Made by a program: the position numbers and the translations under genes. From Phycisphaerae bacterium (GTDB lineage: Bacteria; Planctomycetota; Phycisphaerae; Sedimentisphaerales; Anaerobacaceae), in the NCBI GenBank assembly GCA_021736645.1, contig JAIPFM010000108.1, forward strand, positions 1 through 64,000: a stretch of DNA of 64,000 nt. The letters run 5' to 3'. The number at the start of each line of letters is the position of its first letter. Position 1 is the first letter of the stretch. Below, in pieces: positions 1-9,967 of this stretch. Under the pieces are notes generated by a model. The model did no database searches. It was not told the DNA's origin and worked only from the letters and a program-made list of their open reading frames with translations.

Positions 1-1342
1 ATGTGGTACGATATAAAGCCACCAAGGAATCATTGGCGTCCATCAGCACACTGGTAAACGGCTGATTGGGATCGCTGACTCTGCCGTTATCCACGGCGCT
101 GCCTGCCCAACCTGTAAACACGAACAGATTCGGGTCCAGTGATTGCGTGGAAATGTCGACCAAAGCCCCCTTTTCAAAGGCATGTATCCCAGACTCAGGA
201 GACACCAATGCCCCCACGCTAGGCCCCATGGACAAGACGCTCGCCTGCTCCATCCCCTGCCCGCGCCAACCCTGAACCGGTGTACTCAGATCTCCGGCAT
301 CCAGGCCTGAGTCCGACAAGGCGGTTTGCACCCAATAGGTATAGTGAGTGCCCGGCATGGCCGTGGTATCTGAAAATGACGTGGCTGTTTGCCAGGCACT
401 CACTGCCTGACCGGCGATGTCCAGAGACACTGCCCTATGGACACGGTAATAACTTGCGTAGGAGGGCCCATTGGCCACGGCCTGCCAGATCACGTTCACA
501 CGATCGGGCTGGGTGCCCCTTGTGGCCTGCACGCTGCTGGGCGGCGTGCTGCGAGGGTCATACCTCAGGTCAATATTGTGATTGTTGTCATGGATGGTTT
601 GAAGATCACTGTAGGCCTGACTGCTCAAAGGATTGGATTGCAGAAACAACTGCGTGAGATGCGTCAAATGCCTCAAACCTGAGATGTCGGACAGTATATT
701 GTAGCGCAGATCCAGAGTTTCCAGCTCCGTCATATTGGCCAGGTCAGCCACCTCGGAGACAAAGTTATCGGCCAGAGACAGATGCCTGAGGCTTGTCAAA
801 CCTCGCAGATCACGCAAGCTTGAAATGTGGTTCTCCTGCAAGTCCAGGGACTCCAACCCGGTCAAGGACGACAAGGCAGACAGATTTCCCTGAAAATTAT
901 TGTCTCGAACTGTCAAAGACACCAGCTGTGTCATACCAGACAAAGGCGACAGATCGGTCACACCATTGCCGTGTGCATCCAGACTGCGCAACTGAGTCAA
1001 GGTCGCCACCCCGGACAAGTCATTCAATTCATTTTCTGAAAGATCCAACCCGGTCAATTGAGTCAATGCCTGCAAAGGAGACACATCCTTCACCTGGTTG
1101 CCACGGAGATTGAGATGTTGAAGATTAACGGCCGCCTCAATACCCGTCAGATCTTTTATCCCCTCATAACGCAAATCAAACCGCGTCTCCCACCTCAGAT
1201 CGTCCTCAGTGGGATCCCAAATGTTCAAGGCATTCTCAATTGCAGCCTTCAGATTCTGATCCGCGAAGTATACGACCGCCCCCTTCGCAGAGACCGCTCC
1301 AAACAACCCTAGAATACACACGTAGCGTAACACTGATTTCAT
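1..1342 (-). CDS. Internalin-like secreted LRR protein (C-terminus cut by window edge)
   Basis: An open frame runs from an ATG at 1342 to the window edge (447 codons, no stop reached). Residues 1-22 form a signal peptide (MKSVLRYVCILGLFGAVSAK). Residues about 60-245 hold seven to eight leucine-rich repeats of about 22 residues with the L..L.L..N.(I/V).D(I/L)S.L pattern of bacterial internalin-type repeats. Residues about 265-345 look like a fibronectin-type beta domain, and residues about 375-445 match the divergent InlB B-repeat type (F.GWAGSAVDNG). The family usually acts outside the cell in adhesion or protein binding; its ligand cannot be read from sequence. The gene stands alone, and the 716-bp AT-rich stretch upstream separates it from the anti-sigma gene. 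Confidence 0.85.
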   Translation of the reverse strand, partial: MKSVLRYVCILGLFGAVSAKGAVVYFADQNLKAAIENALNIWDPTEDDLRWETRFDLRYEGIKDLTGIEAAVNLQHLNLRGNQVKDVSPLQALTQLTGLDLSENELNDLSGVATLTQLRSLDAHGNGVTDLSPLSGMTQLVSLTVRDNNFQGNLSALSSLTGLESLDLQENHISSLRDLRGLTSLRHLSLADNFVSEVADLANMTELETLDLRYNILSDISGLRHLTHLTQLFLQSNPLSSQAYSDLQTIHDNNHNIDLRYDPRSTPPSSVQATRGTQPDRVNVIWQAVANGPSYASYYRVHRAVSLDIAGQAVSAWQTATSFSDTTAMPGTHYTYWVQTALSDSGLDAGDLSTPVQGWRGQGMEQASVLSMGPSVGALVSPESGIHAFEKGALVDISTQSLDPNLFVFTGWAGSAVDNGRVSDPNQPFTSVLMDANDSLVALYRTT

Positions 1343-2058
1343 ACCACCACCCTATTGAAGGTCTTCAAAAACATTTTTGCCTATCTTACCACAAAGCCCC
1401 CAGAATCACAATACACTGCTATCTGTGCATGAACCATTGACTGCAGATCTGAAATGGGCCAAAGGCTCTTGAAAGCACAGAATCTTTGCCTCATGACAGC
1501 ATTTCGGCGATATGAGCGTGCATCGTTGGTGAGAGGCACAGAAATTTTTGGCATACAAGCCATTCAATGCACTGGTTTTAAAACATTAGCCCCTATTTTC
1601 AAAAAAAAGACATTGACACCCATGGGCAAAGCACATCAGAACTTAATGTGGATAACCTGTTAACAACACAAATTGCCAACCTTAAATTTGCTCGAATTAG
1701 AGGTCTCCAGGATACCAGTTTAACATGGGGTATTTTGACGCCGCAAACCAGGGCCACGGAAAGGGCAAGAAAACACTGAGGCCAACCTGTTAAGAAGTAT
1801 GGACTTACATCCCGAACACCCATTTGGAAGCCCTCAGATATTCAAAAACACAAATACTCGCACTCTTCTTTTCCTATCTTAACCTATAATTTCCCAGGTC
1901 ATTAGTAGACATAAACCAAGAAAGTGGATAACTAAGAAAAACATCTCGAGAAAAAGAGAGACAATCCCGTCCAAACAGAGGGATTTTAAGTTCCTGATTA
2001 GGAATGAGTTAAAACTCTGTGGGTGATTGAACTGAGAGATGTGTTGTGCCAGGCCTCA
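1343..2058. other. Intergenic region, AT-rich, 716 bp
   Basis: No coding frame here has a convincing start, ribosome binding site or family resemblance. The stretch is AT-rich and must contain the promoter of the LRR gene. One exact DnaA-box-like 9-mer (TTATCCACA on the - strand) lies at 1647-1655, and a one-mismatch version lies at 1922-1930. No hairpin terminator was recognised. Confidence 0.5.
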
Positions 2059-3141
2059 CTACGGTGCCAAAAAGGCATCTGTGGCACAGGCTGGTACTTC
2101 ACAGCCTTTGATGAATCCACCGGGTGTCATATTTTGAAGCATGAAAATATCATCTTGAACACCTCTGCCCACCAGACGATGCTTGTAATACTCAATGGAA
2201 CCATCGTTGAACAGGACATTCTGTCCATGCCCACCATGGTTCAGACTGTTCTGCCTCAGAATCTTTTCATTCAAAGGAATGTGAACGCTCTCGGAGTAAT
2301 CCGAAGGCAAACTCTCCGCCAGAGGATTCTTATCTGCCATAAGCGCGGCCTGGCTGGTGAACTCTTTGGGCATCTTGTCACAACCTACGCGAAAACTATA
2401 ATCAATGTACTCCCTGCCTGGAAAGTCATGGAGACCTTGGCGACGCAGTGCCTCGGGATCGAGTTTTCGAGTCGTTTTTCGAGCAGGACACAGGAAGTTT
2501 ACCGGTTCAACATAGCGCCCCTTGGCCAGCAGAAACAGCCCGCGTGTATTGGAATGATTCTCACTGCCCTGATAGCCGACCTTCCACCACGGATCACCAG
2601 AAACCATCGCCACATAGGGTGTACGATCGCCGTAGTCAGACACATAATGAGCCATGCCCTGGCCCACATGGCCCAGCCTCGCCTGACATTGGGTTTGCCA
2701 CATTTTTTCACGGACCATGCCCAACAAGGGAACTGTCACGCTCAACAGGAACAGCAGAATCGCGGCCACTGCAGCCACTTGAACCGGTGAACGCCAAGTG
2801 CTCAGTTGAATCGGTGCAGAATTCAGGTCCTGCGCAATAACCGACTGAGCTGCAATCCCGGGATTCTCCTTTTGTTCATAAACTTTTGGCTTGGAGTGCG
2901 GTTGAGCATGGGATCTTTCAGTGAGCATCCGAATGGTCCGCTCTGCCAGACTGTCCGGGCAGGGCTGGCACTCCAGCGACTCAAGAGGAGATAGCATTGT
3001 TTTAAGTTGTTCGTAATAGAAACTGGCTGCATCAGGATCAGAGGCGATCAGCAACTCTGCTTCAACGTCTTGCTGCTCTGAAGCCAAGCCCATACAATGA
3101 TCGAACAACAACTGTTTCTGCTCATGACTTAACGAACCCAT
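2059..3141 (-). CDS. Anti-sigma factor with prepilin-like extracytoplasmic domain
   Basis: Probable membrane anti-sigma factor for the sigma factor encoded just upstream. The start is the ATG at 3141, which overlaps the sigma stop codon as TGATG and has GAGGA six bases upstream; a GTG at 3144 is less likely. Residues 1-75 are a cytoplasmic helical segment of the anti-sigma sort without an HxxxCxxC zinc motif. One membrane helix spans about 120-142. The part after the helix reads QTQCQARLGHVGQGMAHYVS and resembles the region behind the N-terminal helix of H-X9-DG prepilin-like proteins. A late HGG...NVLFNDGS segment (H-X10-DG) resembles their signature motif. No type III signal peptide is present, so it should not be processed as a pilin. 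Pairing with the sigma factor is inferred from overlap. Confidence 0.7.
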   Translation of the reverse strand: MGSLSHEQKQLLFDHCMGLASEQQDVEAELLIASDPDAASFYYEQLKTMLSPLESLECQPCPDSLAERTIRMLTERSHAQPHSKPKVYEQKENPGIAAQSVIAQDLNSAPIQLSTWRSPVQVAAVAAILLFLLSVTVPLLGMVREKMWQTQCQARLGHVGQGMAHYVSDYGDRTPYVAMVSGDPWWKVGYQGSENHSNTRGLFLLAKGRYVEPVNFLCPARKTTRKLDPEALRRQGLHDFPGREYIDYSFRVGCDKMPKEFTSQAALMADKNPLAESLPSDYSESVHIPLNEKILRQNSLNHGGHGQNVLFNDGSIEYYKHRLVGRGVQDDIFMLQNMTPGGFIKGCEVPACATDAFLAP

Positions 3142-3749
3142 CACATTTCCTCATTTTCAAGAACAGTTGTCCACTCTTTGGCAAACCTTGCCACTGCGGT
3201 GTGCAACCTGCTTTTAACCGTGCCGATAGGTATACTGAGGATGTCTGCCATTTGTTTGTAGGAAAATTTGTTGAAGTAGGCCATGATAATGATTTCTCTC
3301 AAATTATCCGGCAAATCTGTGATGATTCGGCTGACGCGACCAGAGCGTTCTTCCTGCTCTAATTGATTCTCAGGCTGCTCTTTATCGCTCGTGAGCACAT
3401 TGAGCATCTCCTCGAAGGACATCTCATCCGAGGGATTGATGGCACTGATTGAAATGGCAGACGTTCTCTGGGATTTTCTCAAAGCATCCTTGGCCTTGTT
3501 GGCCGCAATGGTAAACAGCCACGGGCGCAGCGGTCTACTCCTGTCAAAACTCCCCTGACTGGAGTAAAGCTGGAGAAACGTCTCCTGAAACACATCCTCC
3601 ACCAGGTCATGCTGGTTCAGAAATTGACGTAGAAATGCATACAAACCGTTTTTATACCGGTCTACCAGCTCTCTAAACGCCTGCTCATCGCCGTCACAGT
3701 AACGGTCCAGCAAATCAGCGTCTGTACTATCTTTTAAGGAGTCTGCCAT
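3141..3749 (-). CDS. ECF-family RNA polymerase sigma factor
   Basis: A 202-residue sigma-70 family protein with only regions 2 and 4, as in extracytoplasmic-function sigma factors. Region 2 covers about 12-85 (LLDRYCDGDEQAF, then DLVEDVFQETFLQLY, and RPWLFTIAANKAKDALRK for promoter melting and -10 recognition). Region 4 covers about 148-195 (LPDNLREIIIMAYFNKFSYK and IGTVKSRLHTA helix-turn-helix). An acidic linker of about 50 residues joins them. It overlaps the downstream anti-sigma gene, the usual sign of a sigma/anti-sigma pair. The regulon is not visible; no promoter motif was assigned. Confidence 0.92.
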   Translation of the reverse strand: MADSLKDSTDADLLDRYCDGDEQAFRELVDRYKNGLYAFLRQFLNQHDLVEDVFQETFLQLYSSQGSFDRSRPLRPWLFTIAANKAKDALRKSQRTSAISISAINPSDEMSFEEMLNVLTSDKEQPENQLEQEERSGRVSRIITDLPDNLREIIIMAYFNKFSYKQMADILSIPIGTVKSRLHTAVARFAKEWTTVLENEEM

Positions 3750-3807
3750 AATTGGTATTTCGCAAAACCGTTAGTATACGTGAATAAAGCCAGGTTGTAA
3801 ACCTATA

Positions 3808-4881
3808 TCAGGCGAGTACCCGGTCTACTATAAAGGAGGCACACAGACATACATCGCAGCCCAGCATGGCACACACCAGACTGGCTCGCACCCAGAGCAG
3901 ATGTCTGTCACACTTCATGAGCACATAAATCAACCCAAATCCCACAGCACCCAGTAGGTATAGCTTGCCAGTCACGACAAACAGACGGGCATACGGAAAT
4001 CCAAACCAGAGAAAAAAGTCGAAATATCGACTGGATTGGAGAAGCATCATCACACCCAAGGCAGTCAATCCCACGCTTGAACCCAGTACCCACGAACGAT
4101 CAGACCGTCCGCCGCCCAGGAGGAGCACAATGCCCAGCCCCACACAGATACACACCAATATTTGAGGAAACAACCACCAGATCAGAGGGCTCACGCCGAA
4201 TATAACGGGCCACGGTTGCCACACAGCCACGGCCGAGGCCGCAAGGCACCCCAAGATCAAACTCCAGCACCGCGTCCTGACGAGCCTGACCCCACCCAGA
4301 AACACAGCCCCCAAACCAATGTGGCACACCCCCCAGAACAGATTGCCATGCCGAACCATGACCAGAGGGGCCATGAGGCCAAACCATTCTTGTCTGGAGA
4401 TCCCACCCACATTGAGCGGCATGACATACAGGTGGTATTGCCCCAGAATCCGAAACAAAGCCGCCACAAACACGAACGGCAACACAAAGAGTCCACAACC
4501 GATGCCCTGCTTGAGCCATGTTCTTCTGCGGCTCACCAGCAGGTGTGAGTAAGCCCACGGACACAAAAGCCATGGAATCAAGGCCACGATCACCAAATTG
4601 ACCCTGGCTTCATGGAACCGGGCGATGTACAGGGCCAGGGGACCAAAACTGTACATTGCCCCTGAAAAAAACGCCCCCACCAGAGAGCGTATCCATCGCC
4701 GACTCAAAAGAAAGGTGCCGCACGCCCCCACACACCAACTAACCGGCAAAATCCGTTGAGACCATGTCCAGCCAGACCAGTGGGGCCAGCTCAGGTACAT
4801 GGAGAATAGGATGTACACAGATAGGCTCAAGGCCATACCTGCTGTGTGCCTGCCCCCCTGCTGACTGTCAGATTGTCCCAT
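3808..4881 (-). CDS. Polytopic membrane protein, function unknown
   Basis: A 357-residue, strongly hydrophobic protein with roughly nine to ten predicted membrane helices from residue 15 to the C-terminus. Trp-rich and Arg-rich loops (SRRWIRSL, SRRRTWLKQ) suggest the cytoplasmic faces. No catalytic motif or transporter signature was recognised. It sits 58 bp upstream of the sigma gene on the same strand and may share a transcript with the sigma/anti-sigma pair. A membrane glycosyltransferase or polymer-handling protein of the EpsG/Wzy kind is possible but not supported by a motif. Confidence 0.6.
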   Translation of the reverse strand: MGQSDSQQGGRHTAGMALSLSVYILFSMYLSWPHWSGWTWSQRILPVSWCVGACGTFLLSRRWIRSLVGAFFSGAMYSFGPLALYIARFHEARVNLVIVALIPWLLCPWAYSHLLVSRRRTWLKQGIGCGLFVLPFVFVAALFRILGQYHLYVMPLNVGGISRQEWFGLMAPLVMVRHGNLFWGVCHIGLGAVFLGGVRLVRTRCWSLILGCLAASAVAVWQPWPVIFGVSPLIWWLFPQILVCICVGLGIVLLLGGGRSDRSWVLGSSVGLTALGVMMLLQSSRYFDFFLWFGFPYARLFVVTGKLYLLGAVGFGLIYVLMKCDRHLLWVRASLVCAMLGCDVCLCASFIVDRVLA

Positions 4882-5081
4882 GAAATCGCCTTTTTATCGT
4901 CCCTAAAAACCGACTATTTATTTCATCGTCCGAGCAGACGCTCTTCAAACAGTTTTTCTGCGACAACAATTTGTCCGAAAAAGACTTGCAAACCCACCCC
5001 TTCTTTCTTAGAGTATGTGGTTTATTTGAAATGGAATGTACAGAGTAAGTAGATGTGAATGTATTAAGGATCAATGAAAAG

Positions 5082-5348
5082 ATGCTGACTTTGCAGGAAA
5101 AACAAACAATTGTCCATGATTACGAAACCCATGACAAGGACACAGGGTCTCCAGAAGTGCAGATAGCACTTTTGACCAAGAGAATCAATGACCTCACGGA
5201 ACACCTCAAAAGCCACAAGAAGGACCATTCCTCGAGAAGAGGCCTCCTCAAGATGGTAGGCACGCGATCTGCTCTGCTGAAGTATGTGAACAAGAAAGAT
5301 GCGACACGCTATCAGAGCATCATTTCCCGTCTCGGACTGCGTAAATAA
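5082..5348 (+). CDS. rpsO: 30S ribosomal protein S15
   Basis: Small-subunit protein S15, which binds 16S rRNA early in assembly of the 30S platform. The 88-residue product matches the usual length (89 in E. coli) and carries the family core [36 protein letters not shown] and [13 protein letters not shown]. The start chosen is the ATG at 5082, with AAGGA at 5066-5070; an in-frame GTG at 5055 would add nine non-conserved residues. The gene is followed by pnp, the classic rpsO-pnp pairing. Confidence 0.97.
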   Translation: MLTLQEKQTIVHDYETHDKDTGSPEVQIALLTKRINDLTEHLKSHKKDHSSRRGLLKMVGTRSALLKYVNKKDATRYQSIISRLGLRK

Positions 5349-5447
5349 CGGTTTCATCAATTAAGAGCAACATGTCCAACGCTTAATAGCACCCATGCGC
5401 ACTCAGAATTTGTGTGTTTCTGCTGTTTTGGCCAAGTGAGGTAGTTT

Positions 5448-7670
5448 ATGTTTAATGAAGTAAGAGTAGAAAAAGAAATTGCCGGTAGAAAACTGGTTAT
5501 TGAGACAGGCAAAATCGCCAGACAGGCTGATGGTGCCGTGTTGGTCCACTACGGCGAGACAGTGGTTCTAGTCACCGCAGTCACAGCCCCGCCCAGATTT
5601 GATGACATCGACTTTTTTCCCCTGAGTGTGGACTACCGTGAACGCCATTGCGCTGGCGGCAAGTTCCCAGGCGGATTCATTAAACGCGAAGGTCGTCCAA
5701 GCACCAAGGAAGTCTTGACGGCCCGCATGATCGACCGCCCCATCCGGCCCCTGTTTGCGGACGGCTATTTTCAAGAAGTCCAGGTCATGGCCTCTGTGCT
5801 CAGTTTTGACGGTGTAAACGATCCGGACATACTGGCCATTGTGGGTGCCAGTGCAGCGCTGTCCATCAGCAAGATCCCCTTTGAAGGTCCCATTGCCGCA
5901 TGTCGACTCGGACGCATTAATGGCGAGTTGGTGATCAATCCCACCTATTCGCAACTGGTCGACAGTGATATCAACCTGCTGCTTGGCGGTCAAAAAGAGG
6001 CCATCAATATGATCGAGGTGGGGTCCAAGCAGGTCACCGAAGAAGATATGGCTGATGCCATTTTGACAGCCCATAAAACGGTGATTGAAATCTGCGAACT
6101 CATCGATGAGCTCCAGGCCAAGGTGGGTGTTGAAAAGGAAATCATCATCACCGAAATTGATCCTGACCTGCTGAGCCAGATCAAAGACAAATTCACAGCC
6201 CCGTTAAAAGAGGCCAAGACCATTGCAGGCAAACTGGAACGCAATACAGCAGTGAATGCACTGCGTAACGAGGCTCTGAGTCTGCATGGCCCCGTAGAAT
6301 TGGCTGAAAATCCGGAAGAGGCCGCCAAGAGCGGAACCCCTCGTTTCCAGAAGACCATGGTCAAGCGAGCCTTTGAGAAGGTTGAAAAGGCCGTGATTCG
6401 TGAAAATCTGATTAGTGGACATCGTGTTGATGGCAGAGGGTTTGAAGATGTCAGACCGATTGCCTGCGAAGTCGGTGTGCTGCCAAGAACGCATGGCTCG
6501 GCCCTGTTTACACGCGGCGAAACCCAGGCCCTGGTCATGGCCACACTCGGTACCATACGGGATGCCCAGATCATTGACGGGCTTGCTGATGAATATGCAC
6601 AAAGCTTCATGCTGCATTACAACTTCCCGCCCTTCTCAGTGGGCGAAGCCAGACCTGTCAGGGGTCCGGGTCGTCGTGAAATCGGTCACGGTGCCCTGGC
6701 CGAACGGTCTCTGGAAGCCATGAGACCGGACATTGAGAAATTTGGCTATACCATTCGTCTGGTGTCGGACATCACGGAATCCAATGGCTCCAGCTCCATG
6801 GCCTCAGTGTGCGGCGGTTCGCTGGCCCTGATGGACGCAGGCGTACCCCTGGAACACCCAGTCGCAGGCATCTCAGTGGGCCTGATCACAGATGACCAGG
6901 GCAACTACAAACTGCTGACCGATATTCTCGGTGAAGAAGATCACTATGGCGATATGGACTTCAAGGTCGCCGGTACCATCAAGGGTATTACAGGTATCCA
7001 GTTGGACATCAAGATTCGTGGACTCAAGAAAGAGATCCTGATCGAAACCCTGGAACGGGCCAAGCAGGCCAGATACAAGATCCTGGATATCATGGCCACA
7101 GCCCTGGACAAACCGCGTCCCGAGTTGAGTGAATATGCACCCAAAATGATCTCCATCATGATTGATCCTGAATTCATCGGCAAGGTCATTGGCCCCTCCG
7201 GCAAGATGATCAAGAGCATTCAAGAACAGACGAAAGCCACCATTGAGATCCAGGACGACGGCACCATCTTCATCAGTTGTGTGGATGGAGATGGCCATAT
7301 CAAGGCCAAGGAAATCATTGAAGCCATGACGTCGCCGCCCAAGGTCGGCAAGATCTACGAAAAGGCGAAAGTCGTATCCGTCAAGGACTTCGGTGTGTTC
7401 GTGGAAATCGTCCCGGGTGTCGAAGGCCTGTGCCACATCAGTGAACTCAGCGACGGCTATGTCAAGACTGTAGACTCGGTGTGCAAGAATGGCGACATCA
7501 TCCCTGTGAAACTCATTCTGGTGGATGATCAGGGCCGCCTCAAACTGTCCCGCAAGGCAGCCATGGCAGACCTGGGTCTGACCGACAATGTGGAAGGCGC
7601 AAGCAGTGATGCCTCGCGACCCAAGAGACATGATCGTAGAGACCGTGACAATGACAAAAAGCAGTCTTGA
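5448..7670 (+). CDS. pnp: Polyribonucleotide nucleotidyltransferase (PNPase)
   Basis: Phosphorolytic 3'-5' exoribonuclease of RNA decay, 740 residues against about 700 usually. The order is the family one: RNase PH-like domain 1 (from residue 10), an alpha-helical linker (about 235-310), RNase PH-like domain 2 (about 315-545, with FPPFSVGEARPVRGPGRREI and the SNGSSSMASVCGGSLALMDA active-site segment), a KH domain (FIGKVIGPSGKMIKSIQEQT) and an S1 domain (VVSVKDFGVFVEIVPGVEGL). A basic tail (RPKRHDRRDRDNDKKQS) follows S1. GAGG precedes the ATG. It is 99 bp downstream of rpsO and likely co-transcribed. Confidence 0.98.
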   Translation: MFNEVRVEKEIAGRKLVIETGKIARQADGAVLVHYGETVVLVTAVTAPPRFDDIDFFPLSVDYRERHCAGGKFPGGFIKREGRPSTKEVLTARMIDRPIRPLFADGYFQEVQVMASVLSFDGVNDPDILAIVGASAALSISKIPFEGPIAACRLGRINGELVINPTYSQLVDSDINLLLGGQKEAINMIEVGSKQVTEEDMADAILTAHKTVIEICELIDELQAKVGVEKEIIITEIDPDLLSQIKDKFTAPLKEAKTIAGKLERNTAVNALRNEALSLHGPVELAENPEEAAKSGTPRFQKTMVKRAFEKVEKAVIRENLISGHRVDGRGFEDVRPIACEVGVLPRTHGSALFTRGETQALVMATLGTIRDAQIIDGLADEYAQSFMLHYNFPPFSVGEARPVRGPGRREIGHGALAERSLEAMRPDIEKFGYTIRLVSDITESNGSSSMASVCGGSLALMDAGVPLEHPVAGISVGLITDDQGNYKLLTDILGEEDHYGDMDFKVAGTIKGITGIQLDIKIRGLKKEILIETLERAKQARYKILDIMATALDKPRPELSEYAPKMISIMIDPEFIGKVIGPSGKMIKSIQEQTKATIEIQDDGTIFISCVDGDGHIKAKEIIEAMTSPPKVGKIYEKAKVVSVKDFGVFVEIVPGVEGLCHISELSDGYVKTVDSVCKNGDIIPVKLILVDDQGRLKLSRKAAMADLGLTDNVEGASSDASRPKRHDRRDRDNDKKQS

Positions 7671-7700
7671 GGACTGCGTCAGACCATATGAGGGATACAT

Positions 7701-8522
7701 GTGTGGCAGTTCATCACAGGAATCATGATTGGTGTGGTTGCTGTGGGACTGCCTTGGTCTCTCCGGGTGATCCAGAAAAAACGTGCCCCATGCTCGCATG
7801 GACACGAACATGAGGGCCTGATCAAGCTCAGTAAACTGACTGGCGAACTGGCCCATGAGATAAAAAACCCTCTATCCACGATAAAGGTAAATCTCAAACT
7901 CATCCAGGAAGACCTCGATGGCTTGTCCGACACCCTGGCAGGACGGGCCTCCCGCAAGATACGAATTGTCCAGGGAGAAGCGGAACGGCTGCACAGTATT
8001 CTGGACGGCTTTCTCCGCTTCATTGGCCGTCCGGAACTGCATCCTGAGGTGACGGATTTGAATGAGCTGATCTCAGATCTGGTGGATTTTTTTCAGCCAG
8101 AGGCCGCGGCGAACCATATCACGTCAAGGAAGGCCCTGTCTGAAGAGGCGCTGTACTGCTGCGTGGACAGTGCCATGATCAAGCAGGTGATCCTGAATCT
8201 GTTCGTGAATGCTCAGCAGGCCATGGACCATGGCGGTGAATTGATCATACGGACGTTCAGACAAAAAGACTGGGTCGTCCTTCAGATTAATGATACTGGC
8301 TGCGGCATCAGCCCGGACACCCAGGCAAAAATATTCGAACCCTATTACTCAGGGCGACGCAAGGGCACAGGCCTGGGCCTGGCTATTGCAAAAAAGATTA
8401 TAGATAGCCATAATGGCACTATCTCATTAGACAGTGAACCGGGCCGGGGCACGGCATTTACGATTCGCTTTCCACGATGTACCCTTGGCCCAAATTCAGA
8501 GGAACTGAAGACCATTGAATGA
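7701..8522 (+). CDS. Sensor histidine kinase, NtrB/AtoS-like
   Basis: A 273-residue kinase with one N-terminal membrane helix (residues about 3-22) and no obvious input domain. The HisKA dimerisation domain carries the phosphoacceptor in LAHEIKNPLS (His52). The catalytic domain shows the N box (VILNLFVNAQQAM), G1 (NDTGCGIS), F (IFEPYYSGRRKGTGLGLAIA) and G2 boxes. The start is GTG at 7701 with AGGG at 7691-7694 six bases upstream; no ATG fits. Its end overlaps the response regulator by 8 bp, so the two are translationally coupled and form one two-component system. The signal is unknown. Confidence 0.93.
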   Translation: MWQFITGIMIGVVAVGLPWSLRVIQKKRAPCSHGHEHEGLIKLSKLTGELAHEIKNPLSTIKVNLKLIQEDLDGLSDTLAGRASRKIRIVQGEAERLHSILDGFLRFIGRPELHPEVTDLNELISDLVDFFQPEAAANHITSRKALSEEALYCCVDSAMIKQVILNLFVNAQQAMDHGGELIIRTFRQKDWVVLQINDTGCGISPDTQAKIFEPYYSGRRKGTGLGLAIAKKIIDSHNGTISLDSEPGRGTAFTIRFPRCTLGPNSEELKTIE

Positions 8523-9897
8523 CTTGACCTGTACTGTGTTGGTGGTAGACGACGAGCAGCACCATGCCGATGGCATTGTGGAGTCTCTGGAGCGTCTGAA
8601 TGTCAAGGCCATTGCCGTGTACAACGGCGATGACGCCCTGGAGGTTCTGCGCCACCAAAGCATCGACATTGTGGTCACAGATCTGAAGCTTGACACGGAC
8701 ACGAGCGGTCTGGAAGTCCTGGACGAGGCCAAAGCCCAGAATCCGGAGACCGAAGTCATCCTCGTCACGGCCTTTGCCTCCATCGAAACCTGCAAGGACG
8801 CCATGCGTCGAGGGGCGTACGACTACCTCGTCAAGCCCATTGATGTGGATGAATTGCGTCAGATCGTCACCAAGGCCGCGGACAAGATCAACCAGGCCCC
8901 CTCACGGCAGCCTATTGAAGTCCAACCGGAAACACGGTCTTTCCGGTACGAAGGAATTCTGGGCACGAGCCGCGCCATGGGCCATGTCATTGAAGTGGCC
9001 AAACGCGTGGCTCCGACCAATATCTCTGTACTCATCGAGGGCCACTCCGGCACAGGCAAGGAACTCCTGGCCAAGGCCATTCACGACAACTCGCTCCGAC
9101 GATTCAATCCGTTTGTGCCCATCAACTGCGCAGGGCTCACAGAAAGCCTTCTGGAAAGCGAACTATTTGGTCATACGAAGGGCGCCTTTACCGGGGCCGC
9201 TGCGGATCGAAAGGGCCTGTTTGAAGTGGCCAATGAAGGCACCTTATTCCTGGATGAAATAGGCGACATGCCCCTGAACATGCAGGCCAAGCTCCTGCGC
9301 GTGCTGGAAGACGGGATCATTGTCCCAGTGGGCTCGACCCGATCCGTGGTCGTGGACGTGCGTGTCATCAGTGCCACCAACCAGAACTTCCAGACCCTGA
9401 TTCAGGAGAAAAGCTTCCGCGAGGATCTCTACTTCAGAATCAAGGGCGTCAATATTACACTCCCCGGGCTGCGCGACCGCGTGGAAGACATCCCCCTGCT
9501 CATTGACTTTTTCGTGCAGGAAGCGGCCCATGAAATCGGGTCTCAAGTCACCGGGATCACAGACTCGGCCATGACGATTCTGTGTGCGTATGAGTGGCCC
9601 GGCAATATTCGGCAGTTGCGCCACTGCATCCGGACCATGGTGGTCATGTGCGATCATGACAAGCTTGATATTCGGGACATTCCCCCGGAGATTTCCAAGC
9701 GCCGCCAACTCTCGGGGGCCAGTGTCATCGAATCGCTCGCGGCCCCCAGCCTGGCCGGTATGTCCCTCACGGAACTGGAACGCCAGGCCATTGCCGACAC
9801 CCTCTCAGAAACCGAGGGCAACCGCGAAAAGGCAGCCAGGATCCTGGGCATCGGTGAACGCACCCTGTACCGTAAAATCAAGGAATACAATTTGTAA
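8515..9897 (+). CDS. Sigma-54-dependent response regulator, NtrC family
   Basis: A 460-residue enhancer-binding protein. The receiver domain occupies 1-125 with acidic pocket VDDE and phosphoacceptor Asp56 (VVTDLKL). The AAA+ domain covers about 145-370 with Walker [10 protein letters not shown], the sigma-54 contact loop GAFTGA, and [10 protein letters not shown] as Walker B. A Fis-type helix-turn-helix ends the protein ([20 protein letters not shown]). The start is a TTG at 8515 inside the end of the kinase gene; no in-frame ATG exists near it. It partners the preceding kinase and should activate sigma-54 promoters; none was recognised in the window. Confidence 0.95.
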   Translation: MNDLTCTVLVVDDEQHHADGIVESLERLNVKAIAVYNGDDALEVLRHQSIDIVVTDLKLDTDTSGLEVLDEAKAQNPETEVILVTAFASIETCKDAMRRGAYDYLVKPIDVDELRQIVTKAADKINQAPSRQPIEVQPETRSFRYEGILGTSRAMGHVIEVAKRVAPTNISVLIEGHSGTGKELLAKAIHDNSLRRFNPFVPINCAGLTESLLESELFGHTKGAFTGAAADRKGLFEVANEGTLFLDEIGDMPLNMQAKLLRVLEDGIIVPVGSTRSVVVDVRVISATNQNFQTLIQEKSFREDLYFRIKGVNITLPGLRDRVEDIPLLIDFFVQEAAHEIGSQVTGITDSAMTILCAYEWPGNIRQLRHCIRTMVVMCDHDKLDIRDIPPEISKRRQLSGASVIESLAAPSLAGMSLTELERQAIADTLSETEGNREKAARILGIGERTLYRKIKEYNL

Positions 9898-9967
9898 ATT
9901 CGGCCGTTTCCGGCCATCCAATTCATTCATGATATAGAATGATCATCCCCCCTTTTAGGAGTTTTTA

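Noticed and set aside
280-1312. Several + strand frames across the LRR gene
   Set aside because: All are shadows of the - strand LRR frame, which has signal peptide, repeats and a continuous 447-codon reading.
1640-1930. DnaA-box-like 9-mers suggesting a replication origin
   Set aside because: Only one exact and one near match; no dnaA, dnaN, gyrB or rpmH nearby, and by eye the + strand stays C-rich on both sides, so no skew switch.
6873-7856. 327-codon - strand frame opposite pnp
   Set aside because: Antisense shadow of PNPase; composition follows the pnp codons and no domain is recognisable.
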